DNA of 64,000 nucleotides, taken from the NCBI RefSeq assembly GCF_015207665.1, contig NZ_JADEWL010000005.1, positions 1-64,000 on the forward strand, in the 5' to 3' direction. Position numbers and translations under genes: made by a program. Shown here one piece after another: positions 1 through 9,088 of this stretch. The stretch is from Plectonema cf. radiosum LEGE 06105 (GTDB lineage: Bacteria > Cyanobacteriota > Cyanobacteriia > Cyanobacteriales > Nostocaceae). The notes below the pieces were generated by a model. That model was not told the DNA's origin. It saw only the letters and a program-made list of their open reading frames with translations, and did no database searches. Each line of letters opens with the position of its first letter. Within the stretch, counting starts at the first letter, position 1.

Positions 1-335
<335 letters not shown>

Positions 336-389
336 TTTCGATCTCGTCTATTTTTGGTGGACTGCCATCAAAATCAAATCAGTTTAATT

Positions 390-419
390 AATCTCCGTCT
401 TTGGGCGGAGATTTTTTAT
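390..419 (+). terminator. Intrinsic terminator of psbD
   Basis: An 8-bp perfect stem (AATCTCCG at 390-397 with CGGAGATT at 406-413) is followed at once by a T-rich run. It lies 55 bases past the psbD stop codon. Confidence 0.85.
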
Positions 420-478
420 TGTGCAGACCTGACTTGTAAGTGAGTAAGGATAAGGAGTAATGAAAAAAATTTCATGTT

Positions 479-512
479 GACCGAGGAACGCCGGTCAGCG
501 GTGTACCGCTGA
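479..512. repeat. Two adjoining small hairpins, possible dispersed-repeat fragment
   Basis: GACCG/CGGTC (479-483 with 492-496) is followed directly by CAGCGGT/ACCGCTG (496-502 with 505-511). Chains of short GC-rich hairpins like this, set in AT-rich spacer, are typical of cyanobacterial interspersed repeats. No second exact copy was seen in the window. Confidence 0.4.
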
Positions 513-682
513 GTGCCTGATAAATCAATAAAACAATCCAAAATTTAAAATCCACAATTGATAGATTATTGACCATATTCCCGATAAGATGTGTTATATT
601 AAAATCAACATACAAAGAAAGAGCATTTTGCTCTGCCTTGTTTGAGATTAAAAGCCACTTAGGCAACAAGGAGGTGATGCCC

Positions 683-754
683 ATGATAGAAAGTAGTATA
701 CGCATGGGTCATCAAGTTGCAGGAAACCGGCTGTGCGCCGGAGCTGTTCTCTAG
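683..754 (+). CDS. Candidate 23-residue peptide with a perfect Shine-Dalgarno
   Basis: An ATG at 683 opens a 23-codon frame (MIESSIRMGHQVAGNRLCAG, then AVL). It is preceded by AAGGAGGTGAT, a full match to the anti-Shine-Dalgarno of 16S rRNA, with good spacing. The DNA inside and after the frame is rich in short hairpins (CCGGC/GCCGG near 728-745; AGCCTT/AAGGCT near 758-780) and ends in a strong terminator at 856-903. The unit looks like an independent short transcript: either a small mRNA, or a structured RNA in which the peptide regulates translation or transcription. I do not recognise the peptide. The frame can be extended upstream in phase, but the ribosome-binding site favours this start. 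Confidence 0.4.
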   Translation: MIESSIRMGHQVAGNRLCAGAVL

Positions 755-855
755 GAGTTAGCCTTAGTCTTTTTAAAAGGCTAGTTTAACTTAAGCGACG
801 AGGCTGAACTGGAGTTTCTTCCGGCAGTCAGGTTGCAACTTGAAGACCCGCTAGA

Positions 856-903
856 CCGCCCTTACATTAAGTCAACTGACTTAAGTAAGGGCGGATAGTT
901 TTT
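856..903 (+). terminator. Strong hairpin terminator between the tiny ORF and the bestrophin gene
   Basis: A 10-bp perfect outer stem (CCGCCCTTAC at 856-865 with GTAAGGGCGG at 885-894) stacks on a 6-bp inner stem (TTAAGT at 867-872 with ACTTAA at 879-884) and is followed by TAGTTTTTA. It suits the transcript running rightwards from about 680 and may also stop the leftward bestrophin transcript, which ends at 933. Confidence 0.75.
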
Positions 904-932
904 ATATAAGTTTTAAATTTTCAAGTGGCAAA

Positions 933-1865
933 TTAATAAAGCTTGGATACAACTGAATTATCTTCTTGGCGATCAATCGAAGCAGCTACAGGTATTAAAC
1001 TAATCAAGTCCTCGATATTGCGTTTCATGGTATCGCAAATAGCATTTAAAGGTAAGTCATTATCATCGAAACCGAAGGGATTTTCAATTTCTAAGCCGAT
1101 AGCTTCTATCCCAAATAAAGTAAAACTAATTACTGCAAGAATAAAACCAGTTCCCCATCCTAGTTGATCTACTAATTGAAAAGGCAGCAGCAAGCAATAA
1201 AGTAATAGCAATTGCTTTAAATGAATTGTATAAGCTAAGGGTATGGGTGTTTTTAAAATACGTTCGCACGCTCCTAAATTATCTACCATACTATTTATCA
1301 ATTCTTGCATCATTATTAATTGGTAATTATTCAATCGATCGTTTTTGCTTTGCTGTTGTAAATAATCTCCTATCCAAAAAGCTATTTCCAAGGGGGGATG
1401 ATTCATCCCCAGTAATCTAACGTACCTAGATTCACTCATTAACTCTTTTAATTCATTATTCACTGGTTGAGAACGTAAATGCACTTTGGTTGCGATCGCG
1501 AAAGCCACTAATAGATGTAACGCATCAACTTTCTCGTTTCGCTCTTCTGGAGATACTTGCTCAATAGATACCAAAATCAATCTGGCTAAATTTCTGACAT
1601 CATTAACAATATCTCCCCAAGCTTTTCTGCCTTCCCAAAAACGGTCGTAGGCTGTATTTGTACGAAAAACTAGTAATAATCCCAGGACTATGCTGGGAAT
1701 CACGCTACCTAAAATGGGTTGGGATACAGGTAAATTTAAGTAGTAAAGCAGAGAAACAAACTCGCCAAAAACACCAAAGAATATAAATCTATGATAAATT
1801 TTTGTAATAACTGTACCTTTTATTCGGAACGCTAAGCGCAATTGTCTTAATTTTTGTGACCCCAT
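933..1865 (-). CDS. Bestrophin family (RFP-TM/UPF0187) membrane channel protein
   Basis: This is a predicted anion channel of the bestrophin family, acting in the cytoplasmic or thylakoid membrane; the cyanobacterial relatives are mostly uncharacterised. Family signatures are visible: an N-terminal basic segment, hydrophobic helices (SVIPSIVLGLLLVF), the conserved RTNTAYDRFWEGRKAWG block just after them, and the later FGIEAIGLEIENPFG block with the acidic DDNDLPL segment, which corresponds to the bestrophin region around the Ca-clasp. I chose the ATG at 1865 (MGSQKLRQLRLAFRIKG); the frame extends 19 codons further to an ATG at 1922, but that part is AT-rich and does not look like family sequence. 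The gene is monocistronic and converges on the terminator at 856-903. Length, about 310 residues, is normal for bacterial members. Confidence 0.88.
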   Translation of the reverse strand: MGSQKLRQLRLAFRIKGTVITKIYHRFIFFGVFGEFVSLLYYLNLPVSQPILGSVIPSIVLGLLLVFRTNTAYDRFWEGRKAWGDIVNDVRNLARLILVSIEQVSPEERNEKVDALHLLVAFAIATKVHLRSQPVNNELKELMSESRYVRLLGMNHPPLEIAFWIGDYLQQQSKNDRLNNYQLIMMQELINSMVDNLGACERILKTPIPLAYTIHLKQLLLLYCLLLPFQLVDQLGWGTGFILAVISFTLFGIEAIGLEIENPFGFDDNDLPLNAICDTMKRNIEDLISLIPVAASIDRQEDNSVVSKLY

Positions 1866-2391
1866 GCAGGTACCTAAATATTTATATTTATTTAAGATAT
1901 AAATTAAAATAATACAATTCAAGTATTTTCTTCATATTTACTTGTTTAAACTAATTACTATAATCCGTGAGTTAGATTAGTTAAGTATTTGTTAAGTTTA
2001 TTTCGATCTCAGCTTTAGATGTTTTCAAGGTTGACTTAGAGGTAAGTAGTAAACATACTGTAAAAAGAGATAAATAAAACGCTAATAAGAAAAGTTAAAC
2101 AGCTAGCATCTATTTGCTCTGTTTACTTTTAATGTGTGACAGTTAACAATCTGACCATATATTGCTTTATGTTTTACTTGTCTTATAATTAAAGTCTATA
2201 GAGGATGGTTTTTTGCATAAGTTAATTACATGGTTCTTTACTTAGATTTAATCGTTTCTTAGCTTAGCAAAAACTAAAATTGTGTATGGGGTCACTATGC
2301 CTCATTTAGAAGTTCCACTCTCAGAGTGGGTTTTTAACAAAATTTGCAGCAAAGTAAATTATCCGTGTAAGGTGTGAGGAGAATAGGAAGA
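1866..2391. other. AT-rich intergenic region holding the divergent start regions of bestrophin and porin genes
   Basis: About 525 bases without a credible gene. It must carry the promoters of both flanking genes. The only distinct structure is the terminator-like hairpin at 2315-2335, listed separately. Confidence 0.6.
2315..2335 (+). terminator. Terminator-like hairpin in the porin leader
   Basis: CCACTC (2315-2320) and GAGTGG (2324-2329) form a 6-bp stem with a 3-base loop followed by GTTTTT. It lies 56 bases before the porin ATG. It could end a short upstream transcript or attenuate the porin mRNA. Confidence 0.45.
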
Positions 2392-4212
2392 ATGTCTAAT
2401 ATAGTGTGGAAATACTTGGCTTTGAGTCCCGCAGTTTTCGGAGCAACATTGTTAGTTTCAACAACTGCGATCGCGGCTTCTAAGACTGCTGAATCTGAGG
2501 TTGCGAACGGTTACGTTTCTCAAGCAGAGAAAATAGAAACTGAAGCACCATCAGTCTTTTCAGCTTCGGTAGATTCCCAAGCAACACAAACGCTGGCTCA
2601 AGCTCAACAAACTGAAGTCAACGTTTTAGAAGAAGTAACTAAATACGGTAGCGAAGGACAAGAAAATGGAAGTCAATCCCAAGTAACTTCCGTTTCGCAA
2701 TTTTCTGACGTACAGCCAACTGACTGGGCTTTCCAAGCTTTACAATCCTTGGTAGAGCGTTATGGATGTATAGCAGGTTATCCCAACGGTACCTATCGCG
2801 GCAACCGGGCTTTAACTCGTTACGAATTTGCAGCAGGTTTGAATGCTTGCTTGGACAGAGTTAACGAATTGATTGCCACCGCGACTGCTGATATTGTTAC
2901 CAGAGAAGATTTGGCTACCTTACAGCGCTTGCAAGAAGAATTTTCTGCTGAATTAGCAACTTTACGCGGACGAGTAGATGCTTTAGAAGCTCGAACAGCT
3001 GAAATAGAAGCGAATCAATTCTCCACAACAACCAAGCTGGCTGGTGAAGCGATTTTTGCTTTAACAGATGCTTTTGGCGATAGCGTTAATGACCAGAACA
3101 ATACCGTTTTCCAAAACCGAATTCGTTTAGATTTGCAAACCAGCTTTACGGGTAAAGATGTTTTGCATACCCGTTTAGCTACTGGTAATGCAGGACGTTT
3201 GAATACTGGTACGGATGTAGACGGTGATGGTGTTATCGATGCTAGTGGTGAAGGGTTCCAAACCTTTAATTTAACTGGTGATGCGAGTAACAGCAATGAC
3301 GTTAAATTAGACTGGTTGGCTTACTATACCAATCTTGGTCCTGCTCAACTTTATATTGCTGCTACCGGAGGTATTCATAGCGATTATGCTGCTACCGTAA
3401 ACCCTTACTTTGAGGATTACGATGGTGGTAACGGTGCTTTGTCTACTTTTGCTTCAGAAAGTCCCATTTATAGAATCGGTGGTGGTGCTGGTGCGGCGTT
3501 AAATATTAAGTTTGGTGAAGGTACCAGTATTCTCCGCCCCAGTTCATTAACTGTTGGTTACTTAGCTTCCGAACCTAACGATCCTTCACTTGGCGCGGGT
3601 ATATTCAACGGTAACTACGCAGCCCTCGGACAATTAAACTTCAACGTCAGCAACCGGATTGCATTAGCGGCAACCTATGTTCACGGTTATCACGGTGCTG
3701 GTAGTAACTTATTCGATGCAGGTGGATTTGCAGGTACAACGACGAATGCAGCTGGTCAAACTGGTTTCCTTCCTGTAGTCGGTACTACTCAGGCAAATAG
3801 ATTAGATAACCCATCTTCTAGTAACTCCTACGGTTTGGCTGCTGCAATCAGACCGAGTGACAGATTCTCAGTCAGTGGTTTTGTTTCTTACCACGATGTT
3901 ACCGGATTCGGTGCTGGTGATGACTATGAAGCTTGGAGTTGGGGTGCTGGTATCGCTTTACCTGACTTCGGTGGAAGAGGAAATGTTTTGGGTATCTTCG
4001 GAGGCGCTCAACCCTATTCTCTTAACAGAGCTTTAGCTACTGATGGTCGTAATGATGCTGATGTACCTTACCACATTGAAGGATTTTATAAGTATCGCGT
4101 CAACGATAACGTTTCCATCACACCCGGCGTGATTTATCAGACATCTTCTGGACAGAACAGCGATAATGAAGATGTATTCATTGGTACTCTCAGAACTACC
4201 TTTACATTCTAG
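2392..4212 (+). CDS. SLH-domain outer-membrane porin, OprB/carbohydrate-porin family
   Basis: This is a major cyanobacterial outer-membrane protein type: an SLH domain anchors it to the periplasmic cell wall and a beta-barrel of the OprB class lets small solutes pass. In order: a signal peptide (YLALSPAVFGATLLVSTTAI then AAS), a Ser/Gln-rich linker, an SLH domain at roughly residues 95-155 (FSDVQPTDWAFQALQSLVER, then GCIAGYPNGTYRGNRALTRY), a short coiled coil with LATLRGRVDALEAR, then about 390 residues of barrel rich in alternating aromatic strands and ending in Phe (LRTTFTF), as expected for barrel assembly. The ATG at 2392 has an AGGAG about 10 bases upstream and leads straight into the signal peptide, so I prefer it to a GTG at 2374. 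The spacing psbD, bestrophin, porin resembles what I remember of the second-psbD neighbourhood in Nostoc; that recollection is unverified. Confidence 0.92.
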   Translation: MSNIVWKYLALSPAVFGATLLVSTTAIAASKTAESEVANGYVSQAEKIETEAPSVFSASVDSQATQTLAQAQQTEVNVLEEVTKYGSEGQENGSQSQVTSVSQFSDVQPTDWAFQALQSLVERYGCIAGYPNGTYRGNRALTRYEFAAGLNACLDRVNELIATATADIVTREDLATLQRLQEEFSAELATLRGRVDALEARTAEIEANQFSTTTKLAGEAIFALTDAFGDSVNDQNNTVFQNRIRLDLQTSFTGKDVLHTRLATGNAGRLNTGTDVDGDGVIDASGEGFQTFNLTGDASNSNDVKLDWLAYYTNLGPAQLYIAATGGIHSDYAATVNPYFEDYDGGNGALSTFASESPIYRIGGGAGAALNIKFGEGTSILRPSSLTVGYLASEPNDPSLGAGIFNGNYAALGQLNFNVSNRIALAATYVHGYHGAGSNLFDAGGFAGTTTNAAGQTGFLPVVGTTQANRLDNPSSSNSYGLAAAIRPSDRFSVSGFVSYHDVTGFGAGDDYEAWSWGAGIALPDFGGRGNVLGIFGGAQPYSLNRALATDGRNDADVPYHIEGFYKYRVNDNVSITPGVIYQTSSGQNSDNEDVFIGTLRTTFTF

Positions 4213-4245
4213 AGAACTAAGGAAAATCTAATAGTTTGATATCAG

Positions 4246-4282
4246 TTGCTCTCCGTTAATCAATGGGGAGCAATTTATTTTT
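4246..4282 (+). terminator. Terminator of the SLH porin gene
   Basis: TTGCTCTCC (4246-4254) pairs with GGGGAGCAA (4265-4273) through one G-U pair; a T-rich tract follows. It lies 34 bases past the stop codon. Confidence 0.75.
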
Positions 4283-4337
4283 TGAAGAATAAACAGCAAA
4301 TCCCAGTGGATAACCGGAGTATAATACAGAAGTCAAA

Positions 4338-4490
4338 AGTTAGGAGTTATGAGTTTTGAGTTAGGAGTTTTGAGTTAGGAGTTTTGAGTTATGAGTTAAG
4401 CAAAATTATTTATATAATTACCACTCAGTTATAAAACTATTCCCTATTCCCCCAACCCTATTACCTATTACCTATTACCTATTACCTATC
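4338..4490. repeat. STRR heptamer arrays before cysK
   Basis: The first block (4338-4399) repeats a 14-base unit of the type GAGTTAGGAGTTTT. The second block (about 4456-4490) is a run of the heptamer CCTATTA/TTACCTA. Such arrays are the short tandemly repeated repetitive sequences of heterocystous cyanobacteria. Confidence 0.85.
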
Positions 4491-4544
4491 TAGTTTAATT
4501 ACCAATTATAAGTTTCAAATTAAATATAAATTACATCATAAGAA

Positions 4545-5507
4545 ATGCGTATTGCTCGTAATATTACAGAACTTGTTGGTCATACTCCTTTAGTCCAGTT
4601 AAATCGCATTCCCCAAGCAGAGGGCTGTTTAGCAAACATTGCCATCAAGTTGGAAAGCATGAATCCTTCTGCATCGGTAAAAGATAGAATTGCCACTAGT
4701 ATGATTAATGCCGCAGAAGCAGAAGGTTTGATTATTCCTGGGAAAACATTGTTAGTAGAGCCGACTTCCGGAAATACAGGAATAGCCTTAGCGATGGTAG
4801 CAGCTGCCAAAGGTTATCAATTAGTGTTGACAATGCCAGATACTATGAGTTGCGAACGACGAGCAATGTTGCGAGCTTATGGAGCAGAACTACAATTAAC
4901 GCCGGGAATCGAAGGCATGAATGGAGCAATTCGGCAAGCACAAAAAATTGTCGATACTACTCCTCATACGTATATGCTCCAACAATTTCGTAACCCTGCA
5001 AATGCGAGAATACACATAGAAACAACTGCTAAAGAAATATGGCAGGATACAGATGGACAAGTGGATATGATTGTTGCCGGCGTAGGAACTGGCGGAACAA
5101 TTACGGGTATAGCAGAAGTCATCAAATTACGTAAATCCAATTTTAAGGCGATCGCTGTTGAACCAGCTTCCAGTCCAATATTATCTGGAGGAAGACCAGG
5201 ACTCCACAAAATCCAGGGAATTGGAGCAGGATTTGTACCTCAAATATTGAAGGTGGAGTTGATTGACGAAGTGGTTACGGTAACAGATAGTGAAGCGATT
5301 ACCTACGGACGACGGTTGGCTAGAGAAGAAGGGTTATTATCAGGGATTTCCACTGGCGCGGCTCTGTGTGCGGCAGTTCGTGTTGCTAAACGTCAAGAAA
5401 ACAAAGGACGCTTAATTGTGTTAATTCAGCCTAGTTTTGGGGAAAGATACTTAAGTACCCCCTTGTTCCAAGATTTAGAGGTCAAATCTGTTAGTAATAT
5501 CAACTAA
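4545..5507 (+). CDS. cysK: Cysteine synthase A (O-acetylserine (thiol)-lyase)
   Basis: This PLP enzyme converts O-acetylserine and sulfide to cysteine in the cytoplasm, the last step of sulfate assimilation. The PLP-binding lysine is K46 in the motif NPSASVKDR, the substrate loop TSGNTG is at residues 74-79, the phosphate-binding GTGGTITG follows near residue 182, and the C-terminal block [12 protein letters not shown] is typical of CysK. At 320 residues it has full family length. The start at 4545 ([17 protein letters not shown]) aligns with the usual CysK N-terminus; the ribosome-binding site is weak. The DnaJ-domain gene starts 14 bases after its stop, so the two are probably co-transcribed. 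Cyanobacteria usually have several paralogues, so the exact isozyme letter is less certain than the family. Confidence 0.93.
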   Translation: MRIARNITELVGHTPLVQLNRIPQAEGCLANIAIKLESMNPSASVKDRIATSMINAAEAEGLIIPGKTLLVEPTSGNTGIALAMVAAAKGYQLVLTMPDTMSCERRAMLRAYGAELQLTPGIEGMNGAIRQAQKIVDTTPHTYMLQQFRNPANARIHIETTAKEIWQDTDGQVDMIVAGVGTGGTITGIAEVIKLRKSNFKAIAVEPASSPILSGGRPGLHKIQGIGAGFVPQILKVELIDEVVTVTDSEAITYGRRLAREEGLLSGISTGAALCAAVRVAKRQENKGRLIVLIQPSFGERYLSTPLFQDLEVKSVSNIN

Positions 5508-5521
5508 CGAACAATTGAAGA

Positions 5522-6220
5522 ATGGCACAATCCAATCACTACGAGACTCTTAATGTTAATAGTAATGCCAGTCAAGCGGAAATAAAACAAGCTTATCGCC
5601 GCTTGGTAAAGTTGTTTCATCCCGACGTTAATCAAGAAATCACAGATAGTGAGCAAATCATCCGTATTAATGCTGCTTACGAAGTATTGAGCGATACTCG
5701 AAGCCGACAATCTTACGACAGACAACTGCATTACAGTTTTGAAAAACCCCATAGTAAAAAACAGCAACGAACTCAAACAGCACAACAGCAATACAAAAAG
5801 AGGCGTAAGACGGGACGATATGCTGATGAGCAGATCGAAGAGTGGTTGCGATCGGTATATCAGCCGGTTAATAGTTTCGTGTGCAATATTCTTAATTCTT
5901 TAGAGGAGCAAATTGATAAATTAGCCGCAGATCCTTTTGACGATGAGTTGCTAGAAAACTTTCAAAACTATTTACAAAGCTGTACGGAACAACTCAAGCA
6001 AGCACAAACTAGTTTTCGTTCTTTACCCAATCCCCCTAGTTTAGCCAGAGCTGCGGCTCACCTTTACTATACTTTGAATCAAATTAGTGATGCCTTGGGA
6101 GAAATGAAATATTTTCCTCTCAACTACGATGAAAGTTACTTGCACACAGGACAAGAAATGTTTCGTATTGCAACACAGCTATATGACGAAGCACAAGATT
6201 CTATGGGTGCTTACAAATAA
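5522..6220 (+). CDS. DnaJ (J)-domain protein
   Basis: The N-terminal 70 residues are a J-domain, the segment that stimulates Hsp70 ATPase: NHYETLNVNSNASQAEIKQA, the invariant HPD tripeptide at residues 33-35 (LFHPDVN), and NAAYEVLSDTRSRQSYDRQL. The rest (about residues 75-232) is a basic, Gln-rich linker followed by a helical region that I do not recognise; there is no Gly/Phe region, no zinc-finger and no C-terminal substrate-binding domain, so it is a class III J-protein rather than classical DnaJ. It starts 14 bases after cysK and probably shares its transcript. A specific client is unknown. Confidence 0.88.
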   Translation: MAQSNHYETLNVNSNASQAEIKQAYRRLVKLFHPDVNQEITDSEQIIRINAAYEVLSDTRSRQSYDRQLHYSFEKPHSKKQQRTQTAQQQYKKRRKTGRYADEQIEEWLRSVYQPVNSFVCNILNSLEEQIDKLAADPFDDELLENFQNYLQSCTEQLKQAQTSFRSLPNPPSLARAAAHLYYTLNQISDALGEMKYFPLNYDESYLHTGQEMFRIATQLYDEAQDSMGAYK

Positions 6221-6716
6221 AGCATGAAACATTAGTTAGATAAGTATACTGTAATTATTTTATTTGCTTTATAGTTGCATCTTGAGATAATATTAAACTT
6301 CTTCCGCAAATATACAAGTATAAAATAGGACTAACCTGATTTTATGCGCTTGCTGTAAATAGATGCTTATAAAATTTACTTGATTTTTGATGACATAGTT
6401 ATTTTTTAACCAAATAAATATTTATGGGAAATATAAAATTATCGGTTGAATTTAGATTAAGTTACTTTACTTGTAATCATTATTCTAAAAAAAGTATGTT
6501 TGAGATGTGCATTACTCTTAGTAACCAATTAGATTCCGTATCTGGGATTATGTAAACTTTACATTTGACTGGAATCGTTTAATTTTTTCCATCAATCTTG
6601 TATAAAAGCCAAACCAAATAAAACTCATTTTAATTACGAAGCTGTTGGAGGTAAACTTATGAATTTGCTGAAGCAGGGATTTTCAAATTAAGACAAAAAA
6701 GTGATTCAACGTCAAT
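6221..6716. other. AT-rich intergenic region with a 10-codon mini-ORF
   Basis: About 495 bases with no normal gene. Near its right end a strong Shine-Dalgarno (TTGGAGGTAAACTT) precedes an ATG at 6659 that opens a 10-codon frame (MNLLKQGFSN) ending with TAA at 6689-6691, 25 bases before the kinase gene. It could be a leader peptide coupled to translation of the kinase, which itself has no evident ribosome-binding site. Confidence 0.5.
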
Positions 6717-7937
6717 ATGATGGAAATACAAGAAAACCTGATTTTAATTGTTGATGATAAAAGTCATAACATTGAACTTTTGTTTCATGTAATGCAAATA
6801 CACGGACATCGAGTTTTAGTTGCTAACAGCGGTGAAAGTGCATTGCAAAAGCTGGAAATTGTCTCTCCCGACTTAATTTTATTAGATATCATGATGCCGG
6901 GAATGGATGGATTTGAAACTTGCCGGCGGTTAAAAGCTGATGATAAAAATAAAGATATCCCCGTCATTTTTATGACTGCTCTCACAAATACGGCAGATAA
7001 AATTAAAGGATTTAAACTTGGAGCAGTTGATTATATTACCAAGCCATTTCAACAGGAAGAAGTCCTAGCACGGGTAAATGTACAGCTAAAATTGCGAAAT
7101 TTAAATCGTCAATTGCAACAATATCAATTTCAATTAATGCAGACGGAAAAAATTTCATCTTTGGGACAATTAGTTGCTGGTGTAGCCCATGAAGTTAATA
7201 ATCCTGTCAGCTTTATTGCCGGTAATTTAGAACATACTAATAATTATCTAGAAGACTTAATTAGTCTATTAAATCTTTACCAAAAACATTTATCTAATCC
7301 ACCAGAAGAAATTACTCAAAAAATTGTAGCAATTGATTTAGATTTTTTATTAGAAGATTTACCAAAAATGATTGCTTCAATGAATCTGGGTATTGAGCGA
7401 ATCAACAACATTATGCAATCGCTACGTAAGTTTTCACGTAAAGACGCAACACAGAAAAAAACTACCGATATTCATCAAGGTATTGATACAACTTTGATGA
7501 TTTTGTCCCATCGATTGAAAGCTAACGAATTTCGTCCTCAGATTGAAGTAATCAAAGAATACGGTAATTTACCCGAAGTTGATTGTTATTCAGGACAACT
7601 CAATCAGGTATTTATGAATTTACTCTCGAATGCTATTGATGTATTTGATGAAAAAGTAGAAGCAAGTAAAGATGAGGCTCCTTTAATACGTATTAGTACG
7701 GGATTAATAGATTCTAATACTGTAGAAATAATGATTGCTGATAACGGTTATGGAATGTCGGAAGAAGTGCGAAAAAAGTTATTTGATGCTTACTTTACAA
7801 CCAAACCAGAAGGTAAAGGTACTGGTTTAGGGCTTTCAATTAGTTATCAGATTATTACAGAAATTCATGGTGGAACTTTAGAATGTTTTTCTTGTGAAGG
7901 TGAAGGCACCAAGTTTGTAATTCATATTCCTAGATAA
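6717..7937 (+). CDS. Hybrid protein: N-terminal receiver plus histidine kinase
   Basis: A two-component signalling protein whose input is itself a receiver domain. Residues 5-125 form the receiver: acidic pair D13-D14, phospho-acceptor D57 in DLILLDIMMPGMDG, T/S switch at MTALT and K109 in YITKPF. A short coiled-coil linker (LRNLNRQLQQYQFQLMQTEK) leads to the phospho-accepting helix with H158 in GVAHEVNNPVSF, then the ATPase domain with N-box NQVFMNLLSNAIDVFDE, G1 box DNGYGMSEE and G2 box GKGTGLGLSIS. It has no membrane segment or sensor domain, so it probably takes phosphate from another kinase or acts as a branched relay in the cytoplasm. Two ATG codons are adjacent (6717 and 6720). Its partner cannot be told from context. 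Confidence 0.9.
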   Translation: MMEIQENLILIVDDKSHNIELLFHVMQIHGHRVLVANSGESALQKLEIVSPDLILLDIMMPGMDGFETCRRLKADDKNKDIPVIFMTALTNTADKIKGFKLGAVDYITKPFQQEEVLARVNVQLKLRNLNRQLQQYQFQLMQTEKISSLGQLVAGVAHEVNNPVSFIAGNLEHTNNYLEDLISLLNLYQKHLSNPPEEITQKIVAIDLDFLLEDLPKMIASMNLGIERINNIMQSLRKFSRKDATQKKTTDIHQGIDTTLMILSHRLKANEFRPQIEVIKEYGNLPEVDCYSGQLNQVFMNLLSNAIDVFDEKVEASKDEAPLIRISTGLIDSNTVEIMIADNGYGMSEEVRKKLFDAYFTTKPEGKGTGLGLSISYQIITEIHGGTLECFSCEGEGTKFVIHIPR

Positions 7938-8135
7938 TAGTTTGCTTTTATTTTTTTAGTTATTTCTTAAATTATTTAGTTTAAATAGGATTGCAGAAAT
8001 TCTAACGTTTCAAAGGATTTGCTTTGCGAGTGAATTAGTATGATTTATAGAAGCTAATGCATTTAGTACAAAAATTAGTTTATCCTGGAAGCAGTAAAAC
8101 GTTAAGAAATTTGAAGTTCTGTTTTCTAGACACTC

Positions 8136-9008
8136 ATGGAATGCATTGTAAATCGCCGCGCTCAATTTTCGGCAAGTCATCGATATTGGTTCCCTGAACT
8201 AAGCGAAGCAGAGAATATTGAGAAATTCGGTGCTTGTGCTAATTTCCCCGCACACGGACACAATTATGTTTTATTTGTCTCTCTTGAAGGGGAGTTAGAC
8301 GAATATGGAATGGTACTCAATTTGTCTAACGTCAAACAGGTAATTAAACGGGAAGTTACCAATCAATTGGACTTTTCGTATCTTAACGACGTATGGGAAG
8401 AGTTCCAAGAAACTTTACCGACAACTGAAAATATTTCACGAGTTATCTACAAACGGTTATCACCTTATTTACCTATAACTCGTGTGCAGTTATTTGAACA
8501 TCCTCAACTTTGGGCAGATTATATGGGAAACTCAATGGAAGCTTATCTGACTGTAAGTACTCACTTTAGCGCTGCTCACAGGTTAGCGAGTCCGAAACTG
8601 AGTAATGAAGAAAACTTCGAGATTTACGGAAAATGCGCTCGTCCCCACGGACACGGACACAATTACCATTTAGAAATTACCGTCAAAGGTGAAATTGCAG
8701 AGCGTACAGGTATGTTAGTTGATTTAGGCGCTTTAAATAAGGTTATAGATGATTATGTAGTTGAACCATTCGACCATACTTTCCTAAATAAGGATATCGC
8801 TTATTTTGCTGAAGTAGTTCCTACAGCAGAAAATATTGCCCTTTATATCAGCAATATATTAAATCAACCCATTGCAGAATTGGGGGCAACGCTTTATAAG
8901 GTTAAACTTATTGAAAGTCCCAACAATTCCTGCGAAATTTATTGTACTACTCAAAAATCTAACTCAAGTATGATGACACAAGATGAACCTGTTTTAGTCA
9001 GGTTGTAA
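8136..9008 (+). CDS. Tandem 6-pyruvoyl-tetrahydropterin synthase/QueD-like protein (two fused domains)
   Basis: Two copies of the PTPS/QueD fold are fused in one chain (residues 1-132 and 133-270). The family acts on 7,8-dihydroneopterin triphosphate, giving 6-carboxytetrahydropterin for queuosine or 6-pyruvoyl-tetrahydropterin for pterin cofactors. In the second half all expected residues are seen: zinc histidines H148, H173 and H175 (AAHRL, HGHGHNY), catalytic C167, D213-H214 (PFDHTFLN) and a C-terminal E260. In the first half the zinc histidines H15, H40 and H42 and C34 are kept, but the Asp-His pair reads D79-F80 (QLDFSYLN), so the catalytic His is lost. Single-domain QueD proteins are about 120-150 residues. 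The gene stands alone with a terminator behind it. Confidence 0.85.
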   Translation: MECIVNRRAQFSASHRYWFPELSEAENIEKFGACANFPAHGHNYVLFVSLEGELDEYGMVLNLSNVKQVIKREVTNQLDFSYLNDVWEEFQETLPTTENISRVIYKRLSPYLPITRVQLFEHPQLWADYMGNSMEAYLTVSTHFSAAHRLASPKLSNEENFEIYGKCARPHGHGHNYHLEITVKGEIAERTGMLVDLGALNKVIDDYVVEPFDHTFLNKDIAYFAEVVPTAENIALYISNILNQPIAELGATLYKVKLIESPNNSCEIYCTTQKSNSSMMTQDEPVLVRL

Positions 9009-9054
9009 CGGCTCTTTTTAATCAATTGATTTAGAAAATAAGTTTTTTAACTAG

Positions 9055-9088
9055 AACCCTGAGAATATTTCTTAGGGTTTATTTTTTA
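9055..9088 (+). terminator. Terminator of the tandem PTPS gene
   Basis: AACCCT (9055-9060) pairs with AGGGTT (9074-9079), followed by a T-rich run; it lies 47 bases after the stop codon. Confidence 0.7.

Noticed and set aside
943-1420. Plus-strand open frames opposite the bestrophin gene
   Set aside because: Antisense shadows of a well-supported gene, without ribosome-binding sites.
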